Origin: Thermophilibacter immobilis
GTDB taxonomy: Bacteria; Actinomycetota; Coriobacteriia; Coriobacteriales; Atopobiaceae
Reading direction: 5' to 3'
NCBI RefSeq assembly: GCF_015277515.1
Contig: NZ_CP063767.1
Span: forward strand, 1,550,001 to 1,614,000
DNA: 64,000 nt
In this document: positions 33,917-43,110 of the stretch, in pieces
How positions within the stretch are numbered: the first letter of the stretch is position 1
How the letters are laid out: each line of letters begins with the position of its first letter
Notes under the pieces: generated by a model
The model's database searches: none
Seen by the model: only the letters and a program-made list of their open reading frames with translations
Told to the model about the DNA's origin: nothing
Position numbers and translations under genes: made by a program

Positions 33917-34501
33917 CTAGCGTCGCGCAGCCTCGCGCTCCTCGACGCGCATGAGCCAGGCCTCGCGCTCCTTGACGTTGCTCTGGTCCAAGCCACCGAA
34001 GTTGTACCAGGCGCGCTCGGAGATGCCCAGCTGGGCGAGGGTTCCATCCGTGAAGGCCGTCGAGATGGCCTCCCTGAGGTGCTCCGTCGACTCGGAGGAG
34101 GTCGTGTAGACGTCCACGTGTCCGATGCGGCCGCCGAGCGTGCCCACGAGTCCCTGACCCGTGGCCTTCCAAGAGAAGCCCACGAGCATGACCTTGTCGA
34201 ACCAGCCCTTGAGCAGGGCGGGCATGTCGTTCCACCAGACGGGATACACGAACACGAGACGCTCCGCGCGCTCGATCAGAGACTGGTAGCGCGCCACGAG
34301 CGGGTCTGCGCTGGAGCCCTCGTTGTAGGTTGCCAGGTCGGCGGCCCTCATCGTGGGGTTGAAGCCGTCCGCGTAGAGGTCGCACACCTCATAGGTGCGA
34401 TTCGCACGGTCGAGCCCGGCTTGGACGGCCGTGAGCACGGCGTGGTTGAAGCTTAGATCGTAGGGATGGCAATAGACGATTAGCGTATCCAGGCCCCTCA
34501 A
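33917..34501 (-). CDS. NAD(P)H:quinone oxidoreductase family flavoprotein
   Basis: A 194-residue flavodoxin-fold protein of the NQO1/KefF/MdaB group. It begins LIVYCHPYDLSFNHAVLTAV, then VCDLYADGFNPTM, FVYPVWWNDMPALLKGWFDK and a GRIGHVDVYTTSS segment. The enzyme should reduce quinones or similar acceptors with NAD(P)H and FMN/FAD. The start is a TTG at 34501, with a GAGGGGG-like site further upstream; the exact start is uncertain. It lies just upstream of a decayed gene of related type. Confidence 0.8.
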   Translation of the reverse strand: MRGLDTLIVYCHPYDLSFNHAVLTAVQAGLDRANRTYEVCDLYADGFNPTMRAADLATYNEGSSADPLVARYQSLIERAERLVFVYPVWWNDMPALLKGWFDKVMLVGFSWKATGQGLVGTLGGRIGHVDVYTTSSESTEHLREAISTAFTDGTLAQLGISERAWYNFGGLDQSNVKEREAWLMRVEEREAARR

Positions 34502-34869
34502 TGTCCCGTGCCCCCTCTCGGATGTTCGCGCAGAAGCGCCGTACTTTTGTAAACCCTACCACGACTACGCCGAGAAGAGCCGTACGTGGAAACTTTTTAT
34601 CTATCCCCGGTAACATTCAGTGGGTTCTTCGACACAATCACACGTCGTGACCCGCGAGGATTTTCCCGTCGAGCGCGTGTAGCAGAGTGAACACAAGCGG
34701 CTGTCTGCGACATCGAGGATGTCCGCCCCATGCGCCATGCACCGCGAGGAAGCGCGTCCGAAGCAACGCACCGGGCGCTCATCATCGCAAAATGCCGCGT
34801 ATGGGACGGGCATTCTCTATAGTTGCATGCTTTGGACCGAGAAGCTCGCAGGGGGCGCACGTCCCACGC
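34502..34869. other. Gene-free stretch upstream of the quinone reductase
   Basis: No credible ORF, RNA gene or strong hairpin is seen. The reading frames present on either strand are short and low in coding character. Regulatory sequence for the flavoprotein gene is probably in 34502-34620. Confidence 0.5.
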
Positions 34870-34914
34870 GTCCTGGGCGTCCTGGGCGTCCTGGGCGTCC
34901 TGGGCGTCCTGGGC
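34870..34914. repeat. Five perfect tandem copies of a 9-bp unit
   Basis: GTCCTGGGC is repeated five times without change, followed by a partial unit. It starts 3 bp past the stop of the kinase-like gene on the minus strand. The unit is a multiple of 3, and reading through the stop would add repeating Ala-Gln-Asp. Confidence 0.95.
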
Positions 34915-34917
34915 GCC

Positions 34918-35607
34918 CTACGCGCTCGGCTCTGCGCTCTTCTCGCCGGCGGCGAGCTCGGCGAGCTTGGCGCGATACGCCGCCGTGATCACGGCCACGC
35001 AGCCCTGCTTGCCCAGCTTGGCACGGTTGACCACGAGGTCCTTGCCGCTCGTCATCTTCCACTTGCCGGCGCTGTAACGCTTGTAGAAGAGCTCGCGCGA
35101 CTTCTGCATCTCACGCACGAGCCGCGCGCCCTTGCGACGGGTGAGGCCGCGCTTGTCGCTCACGATCTGGATGCGGTCCTCGAGCGGCGCCGTCACGAGC
35201 ACCGCGATCATGTTGGGGTTGCTGCGCAGCAGGTAGTCGGAGAGGCGGCCCTCGATGATGCAGCTTTCGGTGGCCCCCAGGTCGACGATGACCTCGGACA
35301 TGGCACCAAAGAGCTTGTCCGAGAGCGTGCGCGAGTCGGTCCGGTCGGGCAGAAAGGCCGTGATCTCGGCGGCCATGCGCTCGTCGTAGGCGGCCACCTG
35401 GTCCACCGTCTCGCCGGCGCGCAGGGCGCTGCGCACCAGGATCTCGTTGTCGTACAGAGGGATGCCCAGCTCAACGGCGAGCAGCTTGCCGATCTCGTGG
35501 CCCTCCGCGCCAAAGTCGCGCGCGATGGTGATGACCACGGGCTGGCCCGCGCGCTCGGCCGCGAGCCCCACGACGGCGTTCGGGTTGACCTTCTCGATCA
35601 CTTCCAT
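34918..35607 (-). CDS. Cytidylate kinase-like family protein
   Basis: A 229-residue protein. The nucleotide-binding region ITIARDFGAEGHEIGKLLA and the early IPLYDNEIL match the cytidylate-kinase-like family (AAA fold, Cmk2), and the lid-type segment is KRGLTRRKGARLVREMQ. True function in this family is not settled. It is the last gene of an amino-acid ABC operon, 9 bp after a permease gene. A tandem repeat begins just after its stop codon. Confidence 0.75.
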   Translation of the reverse strand: MEVIEKVNPNAVVGLAAERAGQPVVITIARDFGAEGHEIGKLLAVELGIPLYDNEILVRSALRAGETVDQVAAYDERMAAEITAFLPDRTDSRTLSDKLFGAMSEVIVDLGATESCIIEGRLSDYLLRSNPNMIAVLVTAPLEDRIQIVSDKRGLTRRKGARLVREMQKSRELFYKRYSAGKWKMTSGKDLVVNRAKLGKQGCVAVITAAYRAKLAELAAGEKSAEPSA

Positions 35608-35616
35608 GACTCCCCC

Positions 35617-36255
35617 TTATGCTGCCACGATGCGACGCTGGTAGGCGCGCACCAGAAGCGAGATTCCGAAGTTCAGCGCGAAGTAGAGCAGGAACACGAA
35701 GCCGTAGAGCGCGAGCACCTGGCTGAGCTCGACCGCATGCGCCATGACCACGTTGGTGGTGTACATGAACTCGGCCACGTTGATGCCCGAGAGGTACGAG
35801 CTGTCCTTGATGACCGTCGTGCACTGGCTGAACAGCGCCGGGATGATGGCCCTGAAGGTCTGCGGCAAGATGATGTGGATCGTGGACGAGAAGAACCCGA
35901 ACCCCTGGCTGCGCGCGGCCTCGAACTGCCCGTCCGGGACCGAGTTCAGGCCGCCGCGCACGATCTCGGCCATGACGGCGGAGGTGAACAGCGTGAACGC
36001 GAACACCGAGATCAAGATGTCGGAGCCTTGCACCGTGAAGTAGATGAAGAGAATCCACAGGAGGTTGGGCGTGCAGCGGAAGAGCTCGATGTAGGCGCTC
36101 ACCAGAAGCGAGAGCGGGCGCGGCGCGTAGCTCTTCACCAGGGCGAGCACCGTGCCCAGGATGATCGAGCAGACGATGGCCAGAGCCGAGATCTCGATGG
36201 TCTTGAGAAAGCCGCCCATGATGTAGACGAGGTTGGTCGCGTTGAAGATCTCCAT
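35617..36255 (-). CDS. Amino-acid ABC transporter permease (second subunit)
   Basis: A 212-residue permease of the HisM/GlnP type with the EAA-type loop around GGLNSVPDGQFEAARSQGFG and IILPQTFRAIIPALFSQ. It starts 3 bp after the stop of the other permease and is followed after 9 bp by the kinase-like gene. With its neighbours it forms a complete polar amino-acid importer. Confidence 0.9.
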   Translation of the reverse strand: MEIFNATNLVYIMGGFLKTIEISALAIVCSIILGTVLALVKSYAPRPLSLLVSAYIELFRCTPNLLWILFIYFTVQGSDILISVFAFTLFTSAVMAEIVRGGLNSVPDGQFEAARSQGFGFFSSTIHIILPQTFRAIIPALFSQCTTVIKDSSYLSGINVAEFMYTTNVVMAHAVELSQVLALYGFVFLLYFALNFGISLLVRAYQRRIVAA

Positions 36256-36258
36256 GAG

Positions 36259-37017
36259 CTACGCCTCCTTCGTGGACGCGGGAGCGGGCTCGGAGGTGAT
36301 CCCGGGAATGACCTTGGCGCGCGGACGCTCCTTGCTGCGCTTCTCGAGCCGCTGCACGAGCAGGGCCAGGGGGAAGCAGATGATGAAGTACAGAAGGCAG
36401 CAGATGAGATAACCCTGGAGATAGCCGTAGAGCGAGACGAAGTTGTCGGAGCGATACATCAGGTCGCCGCCGGCCACCAGGGCCAGGACCGAGGTGTTCT
36501 TGACCAGGTTGAGCGCCTGGTTGCACAGGGGCGGCAAGATGATCTTGAACGTCTGCGGCAAGATCACGTACGCGTACGCCTGGACGCGCGAGAAGCCCTG
36601 GCTGCGCGCCGCCTCCATCTGCCCGCGCGGCACAGCCTCGATGCCCGTGCGGATGACCTCGGCGATGTAGGCGGCATGGTAGAGGCCTACGCCCAGAAAG
36701 CCTAGCACGAACGGGGCGATGCGCACCGGCTGGTCCGCACCGGTCAGGGCCTGCAGGAACTGCGGGCCGGCCATGTACATGAACAGCACCTGCACCGGCA
36801 GGGGCGTATTCTGAAAGAACTCGACGTACACGCGGGTCACGCCGCGCAGCACCTTGGAGCGCGTGGTGGACAGGACGCCCAGGAGCACGCCGAGCACGAG
36901 CGAGAGCGCGAGGCCCGCCACGACCACCTGGAGCGTGACGGCGAAGCCCGCCCAGAAGGTGTCCATCTCAGAGAACGCCGCGGACCATCTGGCCGCGTCA
37001 AGAAGTCCCGCCAGCAT
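36259..37017 (-). CDS. Amino-acid ABC transporter permease (first subunit)
   Basis: A 252-residue permease. The EAA loop reads TGIEAVPRGQMEAARSQGFS, followed by VILPQTFKIILPPLCNQALN. Several transmembrane segments are visible, and the C-terminal tail is basic and hydrophilic (EKRSKERPRAKVI). Its ATG directly abuts the stop of the binding-protein gene. The two permeases share about the same loop, so they should form a heterodimer. Confidence 0.9.
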   Translation of the reverse strand: MLAGLLDAARWSAAFSEMDTFWAGFAVTLQVVVAGLALSLVLGVLLGVLSTTRSKVLRGVTRVYVEFFQNTPLPVQVLFMYMAGPQFLQALTGADQPVRIAPFVLGFLGVGLYHAAYIAEVIRTGIEAVPRGQMEAARSQGFSRVQAYAYVILPQTFKIILPPLCNQALNLVKNTSVLALVAGGDLMYRSDNFVSLYGYLQGYLICCLLYFIICFPLALLVQRLEKRSKERPRAKVIPGITSEPAPASTKEA

Positions 37018-37881
37018 CTACACCAGCCCCCAAGCGTCAATCTCGTCCGCCAGCCAGCCGCTCGCGTCGCAGTCCTGCACCGCCTGGTCGACCGTGGCGG
37101 AGAGGTCCGAGTCCTTCTTGGTCGCGATGCCATAGCTCTGCTCGCCGAACTTGACGTCCGGCTCCAGGAGCTCGACGGTGTCGTTCATGTAGCCCGACAG
37201 CGTGGAGCGGTCCATGGCGAAGCAGTCGATGTTGCCCGCGTCGAGCGAGCTCTTGATGAGGGGATACCCTGAGAACGCCAGGAACTCCGGCGTGGCGTCG
37301 ATGGCGTTGTCCTGGAGCATCTGCTCCACGAGGCTCTGGGTGGTGGCCCCCTGAGAGACCCCGACGATCTTGCCGTCGAGCTCGGAAATCTTGGTCATCT
37401 GGGCGCGCTTCTTCACCATGAGGCCCACGTAGTCGGTGCGGTAGGGCGTCGAGAAGTCCCACGACTGCTTGCGCGCGTCGGTGATGGTGTAGGTCGCGCA
37501 GACGATGTCGAGCTGGTCGTTGTCGATGAGCGGGCCGCGCGTCTTGGGCGTGACGTCGGTGAACGACACGAGGTCGTTCGCGCGGGCGGTCTCGTAGTCG
37601 ACGTCAAAGATCGCGGCGGCGACCTGGTAGCATAGGTCGACCTCCATGCCCTGGTAGGTGCCGGACGCGGGATCGAAGTAGCCGTAGCCGGGCACGTCCT
37701 TCTTCACGCCCGCATTGAGTCGACCGCGGGACCGCACCGAGGCGAGCTTGGAGCCCGAGGCTGTGGAGGAACCCGAGGATGAGCCAGCGGAGCAACCCGC
37801 GAGCGGTGCCAAGACGAGCGCGCCGGACAGGGACACGCCGCACAGGCCCAGAAAGTCACGCCGAGAAAGACCTCTTGTCAT
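37018..37881 (-). CDS. Amino-acid ABC transporter substrate-binding lipoprotein
   Basis: A 287-residue SBP_bac_3-type protein. The signal region is MTRGLSRRDFLGLCGVSLSG followed by lipobox LAGC, suggesting Tat export and lipidation. Landmarks are KKDVPGYGYFDP, GMEVDLCYQVAAAIFD, and YRTDYVGLMVKKRAQ. The family binds glutamate, glutamine, aspartate or basic residues; specificity is not clear here. The ATG at 37881 is 11 bp downstream of the ATPase stop; a longer frame to 38049 overlaps the ATPase gene and was rejected. Confidence 0.9.
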   Translation of the reverse strand: MTRGLSRRDFLGLCGVSLSGALVLAPLAGCSAGSSSGSSTASGSKLASVRSRGRLNAGVKKDVPGYGYFDPASGTYQGMEVDLCYQVAAAIFDVDYETARANDLVSFTDVTPKTRGPLIDNDQLDIVCATYTITDARKQSWDFSTPYRTDYVGLMVKKRAQMTKISELDGKIVGVSQGATTQSLVEQMLQDNAIDATPEFLAFSGYPLIKSSLDAGNIDCFAMDRSTLSGYMNDTVELLEPDVKFGEQSYGIATKKDSDLSATVDQAVQDCDASGWLADEIDAWGLV

Positions 37882-37892
37882 GGCGTGCCCCC

Positions 37893-38624
37893 TTAGTGCA
37901 GGATCTTCGCGAGGAAGCTGCGGCAGCGCGGGTTGTCGGGGTGCTCGAAGAAGTGCTCGGGCGTCCCCTCCTCCATGATCTGGCCGTCCTCCATGAAGAT
38001 CACGCGGTCGGCCACCTGGCGCGCGAAGCCCATCTCGTGCGTGACGCACATCATGGTGATGTTTTCCTGCGCGAGCTCGACCATGACGTCGAGCACCTCC
38101 TGGACCATCTCGGGATCCAGTGCGCTCGTGGGCTCGTCGAACAGGATGATGGGCTGTTTAGTGCACAGGGCGCGCGCGATGGCCACGCGCTGCTGCTGGC
38201 CGCCGGAGAGGTTCTGGGGGTACTCGCCGGCCTTGTTGGCCAGCCCGACGCGCTTGAGCGCGGCCAGGGCGATCTGAGTCGCCTCGTCCTTGCTCTTCTT
38301 CTGGAGCTTGATCGGCGCGAGCGTGAGGTTGCCCAGGACCGTCATGTTGGGATAGAGGTTGAACTGCTGGAACACCATGCTCGAGTACGTGCGGGCCATC
38401 TCGAGGTGGTTCTTCCTGGTGAGCGGGGTTCCGTCGATGAGAACCTCGCCGGAGGTGGGCTCCTCGAGGTAGTCAACGCAGCGGATGAGCGTGGACTTGC
38501 CCGAGCCTGACGGCCCGATAATGACGAGCTTCTCGCCCGCGTGTACGCTCAGGTTGATGTCCTTGAGCACGTGCAGGTCCCCGAAGTACTTGTTGAGACC
38601 TCGGATCTCGATCATGTCGGCCAT
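37893..38624 (-). CDS. glnQ: Amino-acid ABC transporter ATP-binding protein
   Basis: A 243-residue ATPase of the GlnQ/HisP family. Walker A is [14 protein letters not shown], the signature is [16 protein letters not shown], Walker B is [16 protein letters not shown], and the His switch is [13 protein letters not shown]. The ATG at 38624 follows GGAGG. It heads the operon of binding protein, two permeases and a cytidylate-kinase-like protein. It might also energise the ATPase-less pair at 3143-4719, an inference. Confidence 0.93.
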   Translation of the reverse strand: MADMIEIRGLNKYFGDLHVLKDINLSVHAGEKLVIIGPSGSGKSTLIRCVDYLEEPTSGEVLIDGTPLTRKNHLEMARTYSSMVFQQFNLYPNMTVLGNLTLAPIKLQKKSKDEATQIALAALKRVGLANKAGEYPQNLSGGQQQRVAIARALCTKQPIILFDEPTSALDPEMVQEVLDVMVELAQENITMMCVTHEMGFARQVADRVIFMEDGQIMEEGTPEHFFEHPDNPRCRSFLAKILH

Positions 38625-38790
38625 AGATTGGGTCCTCCCTCTTAGCTCGCACGCTCTGAGGTTATGTGAGCAATAAATTATCTGCCAACCCCGCCCACCG
38701 CGCAAACAGAGTTAACGAACCCGAACCAACCGACCTCCGAGAGCCATGCTCGCCGCGCGGCACTCCGCGAGCCCGAGCAGGCCACCCAGC

Positions 38791-38888
38791 CGCCCCCGCC
38801 GCCTCTGGCCCTCGCCCTCAGGCGACTTTTGAGCGTGCACGATGCGCGAAATGAGCCGGAGGGCGAGGGGCCAGAGGCGGCGGGGGCG
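38791..38888 (-). terminator. Very long GC-rich hairpin downstream of the ABC exporter genes
   Basis: A 29-nt arm (38791-38819, starting CGCCCCCGCCGCCTCTGGCC) pairs almost perfectly with 38859-38888 (one bulged G). The loop is 39 nt. It lies 9 bp beyond the stop of the exporter gene. There is no T-run, so it may be an RNA-stabilising or transcription-blocking structure rather than a standard terminator. Confidence 0.55.
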
Positions 38889-38897
38889 GACCGTAGC

Positions 38898-40736
38898 CTA
38901 GTCCAGCTCGCGGGTGCCCGTGTAGAGCTGCCAGTATTCGCCGCGCTGGTCGAGGAGCTCGGCGTGCGTGCCGCGCTCGACGATTCTTCCCTGCTCGAGC
39001 ACCATGATCGCGTTCGCGTTTCTCACCGTGGAGAGGCGATGCGCGATCACGAACGTGGTGCGGCCGCGCATGAGGGCGTCCATGCCGCGCTCGATGAGGG
39101 CCTCGGTGCGCGTGTCGATCGAGGAGGTGGCCTCGTCCAGGATCAGCACCGGCGGATCAGCGATCGCGGCACGGGCGATGGCCAGGAGCTGCCGCTGCCC
39201 CTGCGAGAGGTTCGAGCCGTCCGAGACGACCGGCGTGTCGTAGCCGCGCGGCAGGCGGCTGATGAAGCTGTCCGCGTTGGCCACGCGCGCGGCGGCCACG
39301 ACCTCCTCGTCGGTGGCGTCGAGCTTGCCGAAGCGGATGTTGTCGGCGATGGTACCGCCGAACAGGTGCGTGTCCTGCAAGACGATGCCCAGGGAGAGGC
39401 GCAGACTCTCCTTCCGGATGTCGCGCACGTCGATGCCGTCGTAGGTGATCGAGCCGGCGCGCACGTCGTAGAAGCGGTTGATGAGGTTCGTGATCGTGGT
39501 CTTGCCCGCCCCCGTGGAGCCCACGAAGGCGATCTTCTGGCCCGGCTTGGCAAACAGGGAGAGGCCCGCGAGGACTGTCTGGCCCCTCTCGTAGCCAAAG
39601 TCGACGTCGTGGAAGCGCACGTCCCCGGCGAGCGGCGTGAGCGAGCCGTCGGCGTGGCGCCATGCCCAGCCCTCGGCACCCGAGGCCGCGCGGCTCGCCT
39701 CGACGTAGGCCGCGCGCACGAGCGTGACCGCGCCCTCGTCGACCTCGGGCTCGCGCTCCATGGCCGCAAAGATCCGCTCGGCTCCGGCAAGGGCGGTCAG
39801 GATGAAGTTCCCCTGCTGCGTGAGCTGGTTGATGGGCATGGCCGCCTGGCGAACAAAGACCAGATAGGAGGCGAGGCTACCCGCGTCCACAAGGCCCCTC
39901 ATGGCCATGAGTGCGCCCACGACGGTGACCACTGCGAAGTTCACGTACGAGACGGCCACGGTCACGGGGACCATCGTCGAGGCGTAGGACTGGGCCGTGG
40001 TCCCGCTCGAGCGCAGGCGGTCGTTGAGGCGGTCGAAGCCTCCCAGGGCTTGCCCTTCTCGGTTGAAGACCTTGACCACCTTCTGGCCGGCCATCATCTC
40101 CTCGACGTAGCCGTTGAGCTCGCCGAGCGTGACCTGCTGCGCGTCGAAGTAGCGATGACTACGATGCCCCGAGAAGCGCACGTAGGCCGCGATCGCGAGG
40201 TCGCAGGCGGCCGTGATGAGCGTGAGGCGCCAGTCCAGGACAAGGAGCAGCGTAAACGTGCCCACCGTCTGGATGAGCGCCTGCACCGCATTGGCGAAGC
40301 TGTTGTTGAGCGCCTCCGAGACCGTGTCCACGTCGTTGGTGAAGTAGCTCATCACGTCCCCGTGGCGCGTGTGGTCAAAAAACGACAGCGGCAGGTGCAT
40401 GATGCGCGCGATGAGGTCGCGACGGATGTCAAAGACGACGCGCTGGGCGGCGCGCACCATCGTCTGCGTGTAGCCGAGCGAGGCCACCACACCCGTGGCG
40501 TAGATGGTCGCCGTGAGCGCCACGACATGCGCGAAGCCCGCCTCGTCTCCCGTGGTCACGGCGTTGACCACGGGCTTGACCATGTAGGTTCCCACGAGGT
40601 TGGCCGACCCGCTCACGCACACGAGAAGAGCCACGACCAGAAGCTGCCAGCGCGCGTGACCCATGTAGGAGAGAAGAGCGCGCAGGGTGCGGCGCAGGTT
40701 CTTGGGGCGCGCTCCCGTCTGTCCCCTAGCGGCCAT
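38898..40736 (-). CDS. ABC exporter half-transporter (canonical ATPase site)
   Basis: A 612-residue fused membrane/ATPase protein. The N-terminal half has about six transmembrane segments. The ATPase has Walker A FVGSTGAGKTTITNLINRFY, signature SNLSQGQRQLLAIARAA and Walker B ILDEATSSIDTRTE with the catalytic Glu present. It resembles MdlB/BmrD-type multidrug exporters. The ATG at 40736 overlaps the end of the partner gene and follows GGAGGTGG. It functions as a heterodimer with the next protein. Confidence 0.9.
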   Translation of the reverse strand: MAARGQTGARPKNLRRTLRALLSYMGHARWQLLVVALLVCVSGSANLVGTYMVKPVVNAVTTGDEAGFAHVVALTATIYATGVVASLGYTQTMVRAAQRVVFDIRRDLIARIMHLPLSFFDHTRHGDVMSYFTNDVDTVSEALNNSFANAVQALIQTVGTFTLLLVLDWRLTLITAACDLAIAAYVRFSGHRSHRYFDAQQVTLGELNGYVEEMMAGQKVVKVFNREGQALGGFDRLNDRLRSSGTTAQSYASTMVPVTVAVSYVNFAVVTVVGALMAMRGLVDAGSLASYLVFVRQAAMPINQLTQQGNFILTALAGAERIFAAMEREPEVDEGAVTLVRAAYVEASRAASGAEGWAWRHADGSLTPLAGDVRFHDVDFGYERGQTVLAGLSLFAKPGQKIAFVGSTGAGKTTITNLINRFYDVRAGSITYDGIDVRDIRKESLRLSLGIVLQDTHLFGGTIADNIRFGKLDATDEEVVAAARVANADSFISRLPRGYDTPVVSDGSNLSQGQRQLLAIARAAIADPPVLILDEATSSIDTRTEALIERGMDALMRGRTTFVIAHRLSTVRNANAIMVLEQGRIVERGTHAELLDQRGEYWQLYTGTRELD

Positions 40737-42474
40737 GCTCCACCTCCCCGTGTATGCCCGAGCCGATCTGTGACTCGTAGAGCTCCTGGTAGATGGGATC
40801 ACCTGCGAGAAGCTCCTCGTGGGTTCCCACGGCGTGGACCCTCCCGTCATCGAGTATCACGATCTGGTCGGCGTCCATGACCGAGTTCACGCGCTGGGCG
40901 ATGACTATCTTGGTGACGTCCGTGAGCCCCGCGAGGTTCTCGCGGATGCGCGCGTCGGTCGCCATGTCCACCGCACTCGTCGAGTCGTCGAAGATCAGGA
41001 CGCGCGGGCGCTTGAGCAGCGCGCGGGCGATGCACAGCCGCTGCTTCTGGCCTCCGGAGACGTTGTCGCCCCCCTGGCCCAGGTCCCCGTCGAGCCCGCC
41101 GATGCGCTCGAGGAACTCGTCGGCGCAGGCGATGCGACAGGCCTCGAGGAGCTCCGCGTCGCTCGCGTCGTCGTCCCCCCACTGGAGGTTCTCGCGCACG
41201 GTGCCCGTGAAGAGCACGTTCTTCTGGAGCACCATGCCCACGGCGTCGCGCAGCGCCTGGAGGTCATAGGCGCGCACGTCGGCGCCGCCGACGCTCACCG
41301 AGCCCTCGCTCACGTCGTAGAGCCGAGCTATGAGCTGCACGAGCGTGGTCTTGCCCGAGCCCGTGGAGCCCAGGACCCCCACCGTCGAGCCCGCGTCGAA
41401 GCGCAGGCTGACGTCCTCGAGCACGTTCTTCTTGGCATCGGGGTGATACTTGAACGAGACGTGGTCGAACAAGACGGTGCCGTCCGGCACGTCCGTCTTG
41501 GCCACGGGAGCCGAGACGAGCGCAGGCTTCTCGGCCAGGACCTCGCCCACGCGCCGCACGCTCGTGAGGGCGCGCGCCGTGAGCAGAAAGACGTTGGAGA
41601 TCATCATGAGGGAGTTCACGATCTGCAGGACGTAGCTCATGAAGCCCGTGAGGGTGCCCACCATGAGGGTCCCCGCCATGATCATGGAGCCGCCGCGCCA
41701 CAAGATGAGCACGCAGGCCGTGTACATGGCCAGCTGGAAGACGGGGGTGTTGAGCACCGCACCCCTGAAGGTGCGCGTGGCGGTCGAGGCCAGGTGCGCG
41801 TTGACGGCGTCGAAGCGCTCGGCGACGTAGTCCTCGCGGACGTAGGCCTTGATCGCGCGGATGGCGGCGAGGTCCTCCTGGAGCACGTCGTTCAGCTGGT
41901 CCATCACGCCCTGCATCACGCGGTAGAGGGGGCCCACGTGCCGCACGATCAGGAAGAGCGCCACCGCCAGGGCCGGCATGACGAAGACAAAGATCAAGGC
42001 GAGCGGGGGGCTCATGACCACGGCCAGCACGAGCCCCATCACGAGCATAACGGGCCCGCGCAGGAGCGGCCTGAAGCCCGCGACCACGGCGTTCTGGATC
42101 ACCGTGACGTCGCCCGTCATGCGCGTCACGAGCGAGGAGACCTCGAACCCGTCCAGGTTGGAGAAGGCGAAGCCCTGCACGTGGGCGAACTCGGCATGGC
42201 GCAGGTTGGCACCGAGCCCCATGGCCGCGGTCGCCGAGAAGTGCGCGTAACCCGTGCCCAGGGCCAGGGCGGCCAGCGCGCAGAGCAGCATGAGGGCGCC
42301 GCGCGACCAGACGACGGAGAGGTCGCGTCCCATGATGCCCTGGTCGATGACGGAGGCCATGAGCAGCGGGATGCAGAGCTCGAGCGCCGACTCAAAGAAG
42401 ACACACAGGCCGGCGGTTACAAAGCTCCTGCGATATGTCCCCAGGGCCCGGCCCATGACGGGCAGCTCGCTCAC
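40726..42474 (-). CDS. ABC exporter half-transporter (degenerate ATPase site)
   Basis: A 582-residue protein with six predicted transmembrane segments and a C-terminal ATPase: Walker A VLGSTGSGKTTLVQLIARLY, signature NVSGGQKQRLCIARAL, and Walker B LIFDDSTSAVDMATD, in which the usual catalytic Glu is Asp. This asymmetry is typical of heterodimeric exporters. The GTG start overlaps the MarR gene stop by 4 bases (GTGA). Substrates are unknown; drug or peptide export is likely. Confidence 0.9.
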   Translation of the reverse strand: MSELPVMGRALGTYRRSFVTAGLCVFFESALELCIPLLMASVIDQGIMGRDLSVVWSRGALMLLCALAALALGTGYAHFSATAAMGLGANLRHAEFAHVQGFAFSNLDGFEVSSLVTRMTGDVTVIQNAVVAGFRPLLRGPVMLVMGLVLAVVMSPPLALIFVFVMPALAVALFLIVRHVGPLYRVMQGVMDQLNDVLQEDLAAIRAIKAYVREDYVAERFDAVNAHLASTATRTFRGAVLNTPVFQLAMYTACVLILWRGGSMIMAGTLMVGTLTGFMSYVLQIVNSLMMISNVFLLTARALTSVRRVGEVLAEKPALVSAPVAKTDVPDGTVLFDHVSFKYHPDAKKNVLEDVSLRFDAGSTVGVLGSTGSGKTTLVQLIARLYDVSEGSVSVGGADVRAYDLQALRDAVGMVLQKNVLFTGTVRENLQWGDDDASDAELLEACRIACADEFLERIGGLDGDLGQGGDNVSGGQKQRLCIARALLKRPRVLIFDDSTSAVDMATDARIRENLAGLTDVTKIVIAQRVNSVMDADQIVILDDGRVHAVGTHEELLAGDPIYQELYESQIGSGIHGEVEHGR

Positions 42475-42938
42475 GAACGCTCACCGCCTCGCGTGGCGCG
42501 CCTGAGGTTGGCGTAGGCGCGCTCGAGGTAGCGTGCGAAATGCCCCCGCTCGTCTGGCGAGAAGCCCTCGAGCATGACGTCCTGCTCCTCGTCACAGCAC
42601 AGGTCCCATGCCGCCGCGGCGGCGAGGCCCTTATCGGTGAGGCGCAGGCACTTGGTACGCCGGTCGGAGGTGGGCACGCTCTGGGCGAAGCCGGCGCGCT
42701 CGAGCGAGTCGAGCATGCGGCTCACGGTGGCCGGGTCGGTCTCGAAGAAGTCGGCTATCTCGCGCTGGGTGGACGGCCCGTACACGGCGATGTAGGTGAG
42801 GAGCTTGGGCTGGCCTGGCCCCATCCCCAGCCGCGCGATGCGGGGGCGCAGGTAGGCACGCTGGGCGTGGAAGGCTCGATAGAGCCTCATGTGGAAGTCC
42901 GCGAGCGAGCGGCCCCGGGGCCTTTCCTCTGATGACAT
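42471..42938 (-). CDS. MarR-family transcriptional regulator
   Basis: A 155-residue winged-helix protein. The recognition region reads STQREIADFFETDPATVSRMLDSLERAG, then DRRTKCLRLTDKG. It is encoded first in a three-gene overlapping operon with the ABC exporter, so it probably represses that operon and responds to an exported compound. The ATG follows AAGGAG. Confidence 0.9.
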   Translation of the reverse strand: MSSEERPRGRSLADFHMRLYRAFHAQRAYLRPRIARLGMGPGQPKLLTYIAVYGPSTQREIADFFETDPATVSRMLDSLERAGFAQSVPTSDRRTKCLRLTDKGLAAAAAWDLCCDEEQDVMLEGFSPDERGHFARYLERAYANLRRATRGGERS

Positions 42939-43110
42939 GCGACGGAACTCCTTGCCATAGCAACTGTTGATAAGACAATCATACGACGCGGGCAGGGGGT
43001 GTCAAGGTCATCATCCAAGGGTCAACCGTCGGATGAGGCTCGCTTGACGTCCCCGGCGTGCGGGCTTTTCGGCGGCACGGCCTTCTCGTCGAGGTGACCT
43101 CTACTTTACC

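Noticed and set aside
34597-34860. 87-residue minus-strand frame in the 34.5-34.9 kb gap
   Set aside because: No ribosome-binding site, atypical composition and no family resemblance.
34870-34914. Possible CRISPR array
   Set aside because: The units are 9 bp and contiguous without spacers.
38829-40880. 683-residue open frame opposite the ABC exporter
   Set aside because: Antisense shadow of a clear transporter gene; low-complexity His/Arg/Glu composition and no ribosome-binding site.
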